Below, one piece after another: positions 16,227 to 22,640 of a stretch of 24,046 nucleotides of DNA; the first letter of the stretch is position 1; the number at the start of each line of letters is the position of its first letter. This stretch comes from a virus, in the IMG/VR virus record IMGVR_UViG_3300034062_000563, positions 1 through 24,046 of that record; one strand, 5' to 3'. The notes beneath the pieces were generated by a model, which saw only the letters and a list, made by a program, of their open reading frames with translations, had not been told where the DNA came from and searched no databases. The translations under genes and the position numbers were made by a program.

Positions 16227-16511
16227 ATGGTAGACGCAGTAGACCAAACAGCCCGCGATGGCGTGGCAAAGGCGCTTGCTATGATAGAGGCACACGAACG
16301 AGTTTGCGAAGAACGAGCAAAAGAAAGCAACACTTGGCGGAACATGCTGTCCGACAAGCTGGACAATTATTTTTCGGGCGTGGACGGTCGGCTTGCTGAC
16401 CTAACGGGGCAGGTTTCCAAGATTTACGGACACATGTGGGCTGTGACGGGCGCCATCATAGCCATATTGCTCGCCACCATTGCGTATCTAATTCAGAACC
16501 ACGGGCTTTAG
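16227..16511 (+). CDS. XhlA-like membrane protein of the lysis cassette
   Basis: A 94-residue protein starting at ATG 16227. Residues 1-70 form a charged amphipathic helix region with two likely coiled-coil segments (around 14-48 and 52-68). Residues 71-88 (WAVTGAIIAILLATIAYLIQ) are a single C-terminal membrane helix. This is the layout of XhlA-type haemolysin/holin-partner proteins: a cytoplasmic helix followed by a C-terminal anchor. XhlA acts with a holin and an endolysin in other phages. The gene lies between the spanin-like pair and the endolysin. No sharp ribosome-binding site is evident. Confidence 0.6.
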   Translation: MVDAVDQTARDGVAKALAMIEAHERVCEERAKESNTWRNMLSDKLDNYFSGVDGRLADLTGQVSKIYGHMWAVTGAIIAILLATIAYLIQNHGL

Positions 16512-16517
16512 ACCAGC

Positions 16518-16910
16518 GTGACCATCGCGCTGGGTTCAAAATCCATACAACGCCTCACGGGCCTGCACGCCGATCTGGTGCGCGTGGTCCACGCCGCCGC
16601 CTGCGCGTCTGATCTGGACTTCTGCGTCCTCGAAGGTCTGAGGACGTTGGACCGACAGAAGCAATTGCTGGCGCAGGGGGCGACTACCACCCTGAAGTCG
16701 CGGCATCTGACGGGTCATGCTGTAGACCTAGCAGCCATGTCTGGCGGCGAAATCCGCTGGGATTGGCCTCTGTACCACAAGCTGGCGGTCATCGTTAAGG
16801 CTGCCGCTGCGGCAGAGAAAGTGCCGCTGGAGTGGGGCGGTGACTGGCGCAAGTTCAAGGACGGCCCGCACTGGCAACTGCCCTGGGCCAGTTACCCGGC
16901 GCTCACTTAA
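16518..16910 (+). CDS. Endolysin, M15-family zinc peptidase (VanY/L-Ala-D-Glu type)
   Basis: A 130-residue protein with a GTG start at 16518, six bases after the XhlA-like stop. It cleaves peptide cross-bridges or stems of peptidoglycan at lysis. SRHLTGHAVDL (61-71) is the SxHxxGxAxD zinc motif with H63 and D70. KDGPHWQL (114-121) supplies the third ligand, H118, with D115 three residues before it, the same spacing as the catalytic Asp130/His133 of T5 endolysin. Length equals typical single-domain M15 endolysins (130-140 residues). There is no signal peptide, so export depends on a holin. Cell-wall-binding domain is absent. Confidence 0.9.
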   Translation: MTIALGSKSIQRLTGLHADLVRVVHAAACASDLDFCVLEGLRTLDRQKQLLAQGATTTLKSRHLTGHAVDLAAMSGGEIRWDWPLYHKLAVIVKAAAAAEKVPLEWGGDWRKFKDGPHWQLPWASYPALT

Positions 16911-16939
16911 CGAAGGCATACATTCGGTACAGCGCGGGG

Positions 16940-17119
16940 TCAAGCCATCAATTCTTGACGTTCGCGGGCCACGCGCAGGGCGCTATACCGCTGGTGCAGC
17001 CGGCGCAGGATGACGCGGCGGCGTGCGCCGCTGCGCTCCGCCGTCAACAAAGCCAGAACTTCCGCCTCTGGCAGCGACGTAAGCTTTGCGTTTAACGACC
17101 GCCAATTAATTACGTCCAT
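16940..17119 (-). CDS. Small basic phage protein downstream of the helicase
   Basis: A 59-residue minus-strand protein, ATG complementary to 17117-17119 and stop at 16940-16942. GAGGAA lies about eight bases before the start. It overlaps the end of the helicase gene by 14 bases, so it is the last gene of the minus-strand operon. The sequence begins MDVINWRSLNAKLTSLPEAE and continues with an Arg-rich helix ending RLHQRYSALRVARERQELMA. The RLHQRYxxLRxARER pattern recurs in short phage proteins encoded beside replication or helicase genes. Function is unknown. The basic helix suggests nucleic-acid or protein binding. The endolysin gene converges on it with a 29-base gap. Confidence 0.72.
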   Translation of the reverse strand: MDVINWRSLNAKLTSLPEAEVLALLTAERSGARRRVILRRLHQRYSALRVARERQELMA

Positions 17120-18455
17120 TTTTCAATTCCTCTAGTGCTATGTCAGACACGGCGCGCTTGTCGTGCAGCGACGCCCAGATCCGTTCGTCAATAGTTTTAT
17201 TACCAATTAAGACATAACACCAGACATCATGTGCTTGGCCGCTGCGGTGCAGGCGGCCCACGGTCTGCTCGAACAGTTCCAAGGACCACGGCAGCGACAC
17301 GAATACGACCTTGCTGCCGCCGTACTGGAGGTTTAGGCCGTGGCCGGCGGACTTGGGGTGTACCAGCAGCAGCTCGATCTGCCCTGCGTTCCACCGCTCG
17401 ATGGCACGGTCGTCGTCGATGGTCTGCGACTGCGGGTAGCGGCGCTGGAGTTCGGCCAGCTCCTCTTTGTAGTTGTACACCACCAGCGTGTTGGCGTGCT
17501 GGTTCTCGGCCAGCAGCTCGTCCAGCCGGTCAAACTTGTGGCTGCTGAACCAGTGCGCCGATTGTTTCACGTGAAACTTTCCGCCCGCCACGGGCGTTGA
17601 GGTCGTGTCGTAAACGAACCCTGACGCCATCTGTTGCAATTTTGTCGCAACTGCGGCGGCGTTCAGCGCGACGATCTGGTCGTTGCCAAACGTGACCAGG
17701 AAGTCCCGCTTCATCTTTTCGTAGGGCTCGCGGTCGTCCAGGTCGCAGCGCAACTCGACCGTGTGCAGCGGCGGCAGCGTGTCGCTGTACTCCCCCGGCT
17801 CCAGTACGAAGGTCGAGGGCTTGATACGCTCCATAACCTGCTCCAGAGCCCCTACGCGGGGCTCCCACTGGCCGAAGTCCCGGTTGATGCACACGAAGTA
17901 CTGCTGGAGGAACGCGCCCTTGGCGCGGCCTAGGAGCGCCTGGTCTACAACCTTGCACTGGCCGAACACGTCCTCCAGCCCGTTGGAGGTAAACGACCCG
18001 GTCAGGCCCCAGCGCACCCGGCACCGGTCTAGCTTGTCGAGCAGCGCCTTGAAGCGTTTGCCAGACGGGTTCTTCAACCTTGTCAGCTCGTCGAACACGA
18101 TACCGTCGAAGCCTACCAGCGAGGATACCGACTGTAGGTTGTCGTAGTTCGTCACTACAACCTTGGTGTCAGCGTTAAACGCTGCTTTACGCTGCGCCGG
18201 CGTACCCAGTGCAACAGACATCGTCAGCCCCGGCGTCCACTTGAGCCGCTCGACCGGCCAGACATCACGGCACACACGCTTGGGGGCTAGTACCAGCCAA
18301 CGTGACACAAGACCCTCGCGACTAGCGTCAAGCATCGCTGTTAAGGTGATCGCGGTCTTGCCCGCGCCGACTGGCGCTAGGATCATGGCACGATCCCGCC
18401 CGAACAGAAAGTCGGCAGCCTCGTCCTGGTAGGGGCGCAGGGTCAGGCTGCCCAT
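17106..18455 (-). CDS. SNF2-type DEAD/DEAH-box helicase
   Basis: A 449-residue ATPase. I chose ATG at 18455 (MGSLTLRPYQ) because GAGGAG precedes it at good spacing; it overlaps the nuclease gene by 13 bases. Motifs in order: Q-like LRPYQ (6-10), Walker A APVGAGKT (27-34), DExx box FDELTRLKNPSGKR (121-134), LTGSF (151-155), HPKSAGHGLNLQ (366-377) and QTVGRLHRSGQ (397-407) with the motif VI arginines. These define a SNF2/RapA-like superfamily 2 translocase. Similar genes accompany VRR-NUC, DUF2800 and family A polymerase genes in many phages, suggesting a replication, recombination or repair role. A parS-like palindrome is embedded at 17563-17578, within codons for residues near 293-298. Confidence 0.9.
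   Translation of the reverse strand: MGSLTLRPYQDEAADFLFGRDRAMILAPVGAGKTAITLTAMLDASREGLVSRWLVLAPKRVCRDVWPVERLKWTPGLTMSVALGTPAQRKAAFNADTKVVVTNYDNLQSVSSLVGFDGIVFDELTRLKNPSGKRFKALLDKLDRCRVRWGLTGSFTSNGLEDVFGQCKVVDQALLGRAKGAFLQQYFVCINRDFGQWEPRVGALEQVMERIKPSTFVLEPGEYSDTLPPLHTVELRCDLDDREPYEKMKRDFLVTFGNDQIVALNAAAVATKLQQMASGFVYDTTSTPVAGGKFHVKQSAHWFSSHKFDRLDELLAENQHANTLVVYNYKEELAELQRRYPQSQTIDDDRAIERWNAGQIELLLVHPKSAGHGLNLQYGGSKVVFVSLPWSLELFEQTVGRLHRSGQAHDVWCYVLIGNKTIDERIWASLHDKRAVSDIALEELKNGRN
17563..17578. promoter_or_regulatory. parS: parS-like site (ParB-loading sequence) inside the helicase gene
   Basis: TGTTTCACGTGAAACT matches the conserved bacterial chromosomal parS sequence (TGTTTCACGTGAAACA) at 15 of 16 positions. 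The inner 14 bases (17564-17577) form a perfect palindrome. On the minus strand it encodes the helicase residues KFHVKQ, using the A/T-ending codons ttt, aaa and caa in a gene dominated by G/C-ending codons. ParB family proteins load onto such sites as sliding clamps and mediate chromosome segregation. A role for host ParB here is inference. A chance match is unlikely (a uniform-base estimate gives about 0.0001 expected 14-base matches in this window). Confidence 0.7.
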
Positions 18456-18709
18456 GCGTCGATCTCCTCTTTCGACCACAGACAGGCGTAGTTCTGGTGC
18501 AGCTTCTGCATCTCAAGGGCGAACAGTTGCTGCAACGGCGAGATGCGCCCGCCAATTTTTTTTATTTCTACAAACCAGGTCTTGCCGTCCGGCATACAGG
18601 CGATGCGGTCGGCCACGCCGCGCTGCGTCGGGGACTTAAACTTGTAGGTTTGGCCCCCGGCGCGGCGGACGGCCCAGACGAAATAACGCTCGATTTCAGC
18701 TTCGGTCAT
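18443..18709 (-). CDS. VRR-NUC domain nuclease
   Basis: An 88-residue minus-strand protein, first gene of the minus operon. VRR-NUC domains are PD-(D/E)XK nucleases, often specific for branched DNA. Visible motifs are the early helix with E6 (AEIERYFVWAV), GVADRIACMP with D34, and WFVEIKK with E48 and K50, followed by PLQQLFALEM with Q60/Q61. The length is that of a stand-alone viral VRR-NUC (about 90-110 residues). The gene ends inside the start of the helicase gene, implying coupled expression and joint action. The ribosome-binding site is poor (AGGG only one base from ATG 18709), so a leaderless or weakly initiated mRNA is possible. Confidence 0.88.
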   Translation of the reverse strand: MTEAEIERYFVWAVRRAGGQTYKFKSPTQRGVADRIACMPDGKTWFVEIKKIGGRISPLQQLFALEMQKLHQNYACLWSKEEIDAWAA

Positions 18710-18807
18710 ACCCTAGACATAACGTGCAAAAAATTATTGTCCAGCCTCTTGTAAAACATTTCTGTGCGTGTATGGTACGAGGCTCAAACACGAGAGGACA
18801 CTAAAAT
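18710..18807. promoter_or_regulatory. Divergent control region between the two replication arms
   Basis: This 98-base gap separates the minus-strand nuclease operon from the plus-strand replication operon and is visibly richer in A+T than its flanks. For the plus strand, TTGTAA (18749-18754) and TATGGT (18771-18776) with a 16-base spacer form a plausible sigma70-type promoter. AGCCTC (18743-18748) and GAGGCT (18779-18784) form an inverted repeat enclosing that promoter. CGTGT (18767-18771) and ACACG (18788-18792) form another. A weaker minus-strand promoter could be TGGACA with TATGTC. Repressor binding to these repeats is a guess. Confidence 0.5.
18749..18776 (+). promoter_or_regulatory. Predicted sigma70-like promoter for the replication operon
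   Basis: The -35-like TTGTAA (18749-18754; four of six bases match TTGACA) and -10-like TATGGT (18771-18776; four of six match TATAAT) are separated by 16 bases. They lie 32 bases before the ATG of the DUF2800 gene, leaving room for a short leader containing the GAGAGGA ribosome-binding site. The call rests on sequence resemblance only. Confidence 0.45.
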
Positions 18808-19941
18808 ATGGCCGCACACTCCAAGATCGTCGGCGGTTCGACCGCCAAGCGCGTGATGAATTGCCCCGGCTCGGTGGCACTGTCAGCGACGGTCCCGCCC
18901 AAGCCATCCAGCACATACGCAGACGAGGGCACCCTGCTGCATGATGTCATTGCCAAGGTGCTGGACGAGAGCCAGCCGCCGTCCTTTTACCTCGGGACCA
19001 CTTACCAGGGCATCACGCTGACCGAAGACCTGATCGACCGCAAGCTGGCACCGGCCCTAGCCGCGCTGGAGGAGATCGACCCAGGGCAGGACATGGTCTT
19101 CATGGCCGAGGCAGCCGTTGGGTTCGGCAACCTTATCCCCGGCGTTTTTGGTAGCGCGGACCTGCTGGGCCGGCTTGACGGTCGCGCCATCGTCTTGGAC
19201 TGGAAGTTCGGCGACGGCGTCATGGTGTCGCCCGAAGAGAACGAACAGTTGCTGTTCTACGCTGCCGCAGCACGGCGGACGCCTGCGACGGCGTGGGCGT
19301 TCATAGACGCGACCGAGGTCGAGCTTATCATCGTCCAGCCGCCCTACGTTAAGCGTTGGACCACCACGGTCGAGCGCGTGCGCCAGTTCGAGTACGACCT
19401 GACGGTGGCCGTCAAGCGGGCGCAGGCCCCCGACGCCGAGCTTGCGATGGGCGACCACTGCCGCTGGTGCCCGGCCAAGGCCGTGTGCCCGCTGATGACC
19501 GGCGCGGTTGACCGCTCGATCAGGACACAGGTGACGGCGCTGAACGCCGCGTCTATTGGCGCGTACCTCGACCAAGCCAGCCTGATCGAGCAGTGGCTTG
19601 CGGACGTGCGCGGGTTGGCGCAGACCATACTTGAGGCTGGCGCTGTCGTGCCGGGCTGGAAGATGGTCCCCAAGCGGGGCCTGCGTCAGTGGGTCAACGA
19701 AGACGGCGCTGCCGCTGCGCTTAAGGCGGCGGGTCTGGGTCTTGAAGATATTTATGTAGAAAAGATCGTCTCGCCGGCGCAGGCTGAAAAGCTGCTAAAG
19801 AAGACGAAACAAGTTTTACCGGATGGCCTAGCCGTCTCGGTATCCTCGGGTAACACGTTGGCGCCGGAGAGCGATCCCCGGCCCAGCGCGTTGCAAATCG
19901 GTCAGCAAATCACTGCTGCCCTAGCTAAAATGGTCAACTAA
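18808..19941 (+). CDS. DUF2800 protein, Cas4/AddB-like Fe-S nuclease
   Basis: A 377-residue protein starting at ATG 18808 behind GAGAGGA. The opening HSKIVGGSTAKRVMNCPGSV is diagnostic of DUF2800, a phage family in the PD-(D/E)XK superfamily. The layout resembles Cas4/AddB nucleases: C19 near the N-terminus, H45 in DEGTLLH, D118 in GSADLL, D131 and K133 in VLDWKFGDG, Q147 and Y151 in NEQLLFYA, and a C-terminal triad C218, C221 and C227 (HCRWCPAKAVC). Four cysteines in C...CxxCx5C spacing would hold a 4Fe-4S cluster. It probably processes DNA ends during replication or recombination. It leads the plus-strand operon, followed by the ssDNA-binding candidate and DNA polymerase. Confidence 0.85.
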   Translation: MAAHSKIVGGSTAKRVMNCPGSVALSATVPPKPSSTYADEGTLLHDVIAKVLDESQPPSFYLGTTYQGITLTEDLIDRKLAPALAALEEIDPGQDMVFMAEAAVGFGNLIPGVFGSADLLGRLDGRAIVLDWKFGDGVMVSPEENEQLLFYAAAARRTPATAWAFIDATEVELIIVQPPYVKRWTTTVERVRQFEYDLTVAVKRAQAPDAELAMGDHCRWCPAKAVCPLMTGAVDRSIRTQVTALNAASIGAYLDQASLIEQWLADVRGLAQTILEAGAVVPGWKMVPKRGLRQWVNEDGAAAALKAAGLGLEDIYVEKIVSPAQAEKLLKKTKQVLPDGLAVSVSSGNTLAPESDPRPSALQIGQQITAALAKMVN

Positions 19942-19955
19942 AGGAAAATAATCTA

Positions 19956-20615
19956 ATGTCTAACTCTCTTGTTGCTTTTGGCGGCGCTAATCTGCCGTCC
20001 GTTAAGTCGCTCTCGTCGGCACTTCGCTCTATCCAGGCCGACACCGGTCCTGCTGGCACGGTTATCCTGAAAATGGATAAAACCGGCCATTGGGTGTTCG
20101 GTGCCGACCAGACGGAAGTCGAAGATACTTCGACTTGGGCCATCAACCCGTTCTCGTTCGTCCACGGCTATATCGCCTGGGGCGACGGCGAGGTACTCGG
20201 CGAGAAGATGTGCAGCGTTACTGAACCGCTGCCCGACCTCGACTTGGCCCCGACCGGTGCGAAACGCGGGTGGGAAATGCAGGTGGGCATGAGCCTGCGC
20301 TGCATGAGTGGTGAAGACGAGGGCATGGAAGCGCGTTATTCGGTGACTTCGGTCGGCGGTAAACGCGCTGTTCAGGCGCTGGCGGTTGCCATTGCTGAAC
20401 AGGTCGATAAGGACCAGACCTTGCCTGTGCCGGTGGTGAACCTGAAGAAGGAACACTACCAGCACAAGTCCTATGGTAGGATCTTTACTCCAGTGTTTGA
20501 AATTGTACGCTGGGCTGGTATTGATGGAAAACCATCGGCTAAAGCCTCGGACGGTCAGCCCGAGGTAGCAGCCGCCCCTGTCGAGGAGCCGCGCCGTCGT
20601 CGGCGTGCGGTCTAA
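19956..20615 (+). CDS. Probable ssDNA-binding protein (DUF2815 position)
   Basis: A 219-residue protein starting at ATG 19956 behind AAAGGAAAA. It lies between DUF2800 and the family A polymerase, where phages of this type usually encode a DUF2815 ssDNA-binding protein. The sequence has a compact beta-rich core with many aromatics (INPFSFVHGYIAWGDGEVLG, RGWEMQVGMSLRCMSGED, YGRIFTPVFEIVRWAGIDG) consistent with an OB-like fold. It ends in a flexible Ala/Pro/Glu linker and a basic tail (EEPRRRRRAV), unlike the acidic tail of bacterial SSB. Assignment to DUF2815 is from gene order more than motif recognition. The role would be coating single strands at the phage fork. Confidence 0.6.
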   Translation: MSNSLVAFGGANLPSVKSLSSALRSIQADTGPAGTVILKMDKTGHWVFGADQTEVEDTSTWAINPFSFVHGYIAWGDGEVLGEKMCSVTEPLPDLDLAPTGAKRGWEMQVGMSLRCMSGEDEGMEARYSVTSVGGKRAVQALAVAIAEQVDKDQTLPVPVVNLKKEHYQHKSYGRIFTPVFEIVRWAGIDGKPSAKASDGQPEVAAAPVEEPRRRRRAV

Positions 20616-20628
20616 GAAGGGAAACGCG

Positions 20629-20679
20629 ATGGTGGGGGCGGCGGTCGCAGGCCGTCCCCACCAGAGCCTTACACCATGA
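20629..20679 (+). CDS. Sixteen-codon leader ORF overlapping the polymerase start
   Basis: ATG 20629 is preceded by GAAGGG at good spacing and encodes MVGAAVAGRPHQSLTP. Its TGA (20677-20679) overlaps the polymerase ATG (20676) as ATGA. The polymerase itself has no visible Shine-Dalgarno sequence, so this small ORF may deliver ribosomes by translational coupling. The peptide may have no function of its own. A 13-bp hairpin lies within it. No homologue can be tested here. Confidence 0.4.
   Translation: MVGAAVAGRPHQSLTP
20630..20663 (+). other. Thirteen-pair hairpin upstream of the DNA polymerase gene
   Basis: TGGTGGGGGCGGC (20630-20642) pairs with GCCGTCCCCACCA (20651-20663) around an eight-base loop, with one G-T wobble. 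No T-run follows, so an intrinsic terminator is unlikely. The hairpin starts within the ATG of the leader ORF and ends 12 bases before the polymerase ATG. It could block initiation unless ribosomes translate the leader, or it could protect the mRNA. Confidence 0.55.
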
Positions 20680-22631
20680 AACTCTGGCTTGATTTCGAGA
20701 CGCGCAGCCGGTGCGACCTCAAGGGGCGCGGCGTCTACAACTACGCGCAGGACGCCAGCACCGAGGTGCTGTGCATGTCCTACGCCTTCGACGACGGCGA
20801 GGTGGTTACCTGGCGTCCCAGTGATCCATTCCCCGAGCAGGTGCGTAACCATACCGGCCAGATCCGCGCGCACAACGCCGCGTTCGAGCGCCTGATCTTC
20901 TGGTACGTCCTCCAGATCGACTTCAAGCTGGAGCAGTTCTACTGCACCGCCAGCCAGGCCCGCGCCAACTGCGCGCCGGGTAGCTTGGAAGACGTTGGCC
21001 GGTTCTCGGGCGCGTCCATGAAGAAGGACCACAAGGGCGGCGCGCTAATCCGGCTGCTGTCGATCCCGCAGGCAGACGGTCAGTTCCGCGACGACCCCGC
21101 CAAGATGGCCGAGATGGTGGCCTATTGCGAGCAGGACGTGCGCGCCATGCGGGCGTTCAGCCAGGCCATGCGCGACCTGTCCGGCACCGAACTAGCTGAC
21201 TACCACGTCAACGAGCGCATCAACGACCGTGGCGTCCTGCTGGACCTGCCGCTGGCCCAGGCTGCGGTGCGCTACGCCGACGCCGAGATGACCGAGATCC
21301 AAGACATCGTGCGCGAGGTGACCGCCGGCGAGATCAGCAGCGTCCGCAGCCCCAAGATGCGCGGCTGGGTGCTGGACCGGGTCGGCCCCGAGGCTACCAA
21401 GCTGGCGACGGTCTACAAGGACGGCGTCCCCAAGCTGTCCATCGACCGCAACGTCCGCGCCAGCCTGCTAGTGCTGGCCGAGGAGAACCCCGACGAGGTG
21501 CCCCCGGACGTGGCCGAGGTTATCCAGTGCGCCGACGACCTGTGGGCGTCGAGCGTTGCCAAGTTCAGCCGGGCGGCGTCCCTAGCCGACGAGGAGGACC
21601 ACCGGGTGCGCGGCGCGTTCGTGTTCGCTGGCGGCGCTGCCACCGGTCGCGCGTCGTCGTTCGGGCTTCAGGTCCACAACTTCCCTCGCGTCTGTGCGGA
21701 CGACCCCGAGACGGTGCGCCACGCTATCGTGCGCGGGCACCAGATCGTCCCCCTGCACGGCAAGCGCGTCACCGACGTTCTTAAGCGTATGCTGCGCCCG
21801 TCGCTGATGGCATCGCCCGGCAAGAGCCTGGTCGTTGCCGACTGGGCGTCGGTCGAGGCGCGGGTGACGCCGTGGGCGTCGGGTCGCCCCGCCGGCATCG
21901 ACAAGCTGGAGCTGTTCCGGGCGGGCGAGGATGTCTACAAGGTCAACGCCGCCGCCACCTACCGGGTGCCGGTCGCTGACGTTACCAAGGCCCAGCGCCA
22001 GGTCGGCAAGGTTCAGGAGCTTGCCTGCGGGTTCGCCGGCGGCGTCGGTGCCTTCGCGGCGATGGGCCGGATCTACGGCGTCGTCATGGCCGAGAGCGAG
22101 GCCCTGCGCATGGTCAACGCGTGGCGCCGGGCTAACCCCTGGTCTGTGCCCTACTGGCAAGACCTAGAGCGCGCCTACACGGCGGCGCTGCGGTATCCAG
22201 GTCGGGAGTTCAGCGCGGGCCGCGTAACGTATTATTACGACCGCCAGCATCTCTGGTATATCCTGCCCTCAAGCCGTGTCCTATGCTATCCGTTCGCGCG
22301 TCTGGACGAGGATGGTCCGACATACGCCAAAGCCGCCTGGAAACCGGGCGCGGACGCTAAAGAATGGCCCCGCGCACGTCTCTGGAAGGGTCTGGCGTGC
22401 GAGAACATCACCCAGGCCATCGCCCACGATTTGCTGCGAGAAACGCTGCGGAAGCTGGACGAAGCCGGGCATGAAATCGTGCTTCATGTGCATGACGAAA
22501 TTGTTTTGGAATGTAAGGACGCATCGCGGGGGGCCGAGATGCTCCTAGACGCTATGCGTACACCGCCGTCTTGGGCCGAGAGTTTACCTCTGGACGCCGA
22601 GGTGACGATCATGTCGAGATACGGCAAATAA
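20676..22631 (+). CDS. Family A (Pol I-type) DNA polymerase with 3'-5' exonuclease
   Basis: A 651-residue replicative polymerase. The exonuclease domain has D6 and E8 in LDFETR, N67 and E71 in HNAAFE, and Y150...D154 in YCEQDV. The polymerase domain has motif A VVADWASVEAR (D389, E394, R396), motif B RQVGKVQELACGF (R441, K445, L449, F453), and motif C LHVHDEIV (H606, D607, E608). L449 aligns with E. coli Pol I Phe762, a position where Leu marks a distinct phage group. No 5'-3' exonuclease domain is present. The start is ATG 20676, overlapping the leader ORF stop. It sits in the plus-strand replication operon before the primase. Confidence 0.95.
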   Translation: MKLWLDFETRSRCDLKGRGVYNYAQDASTEVLCMSYAFDDGEVVTWRPSDPFPEQVRNHTGQIRAHNAAFERLIFWYVLQIDFKLEQFYCTASQARANCAPGSLEDVGRFSGASMKKDHKGGALIRLLSIPQADGQFRDDPAKMAEMVAYCEQDVRAMRAFSQAMRDLSGTELADYHVNERINDRGVLLDLPLAQAAVRYADAEMTEIQDIVREVTAGEISSVRSPKMRGWVLDRVGPEATKLATVYKDGVPKLSIDRNVRASLLVLAEENPDEVPPDVAEVIQCADDLWASSVAKFSRAASLADEEDHRVRGAFVFAGGAATGRASSFGLQVHNFPRVCADDPETVRHAIVRGHQIVPLHGKRVTDVLKRMLRPSLMASPGKSLVVADWASVEARVTPWASGRPAGIDKLELFRAGEDVYKVNAAATYRVPVADVTKAQRQVGKVQELACGFAGGVGAFAAMGRIYGVVMAESEALRMVNAWRRANPWSVPYWQDLERAYTAALRYPGREFSAGRVTYYYDRQHLWYILPSSRVLCYPFARLDEDGPTYAKAAWKPGADAKEWPRARLWKGLACENITQAIAHDLLRETLRKLDEAGHEIVLHVHDEIVLECKDASRGAEMLLDAMRTPPSWAESLPLDAEVTIMSRYGK

Positions 22632-22640
22632 GGAGACGAA

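Noticed and set aside
16911-16939. Possible bidirectional terminator between endolysin and the minus operon
   Set aside because: Only a four-base pairing (CGAA with TTCG) is visible and there is no T-run, so I do not call a terminator.
17231-18432. Several plus-strand frames opposite the SNF2 helicase
   Set aside because: The minus frame contains all SNF2 motifs in the correct order. The opposing frames are short, mutually overlapping and lack motifs.
19953-21032. A 359-residue minus-strand frame across the ssDNA-binding and polymerase genes
   Set aside because: It runs antisense to two well-supported genes, one with a clear ribosome-binding site and the other with clear exonuclease motifs. 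GC-rich third positions explain the lack of stops.
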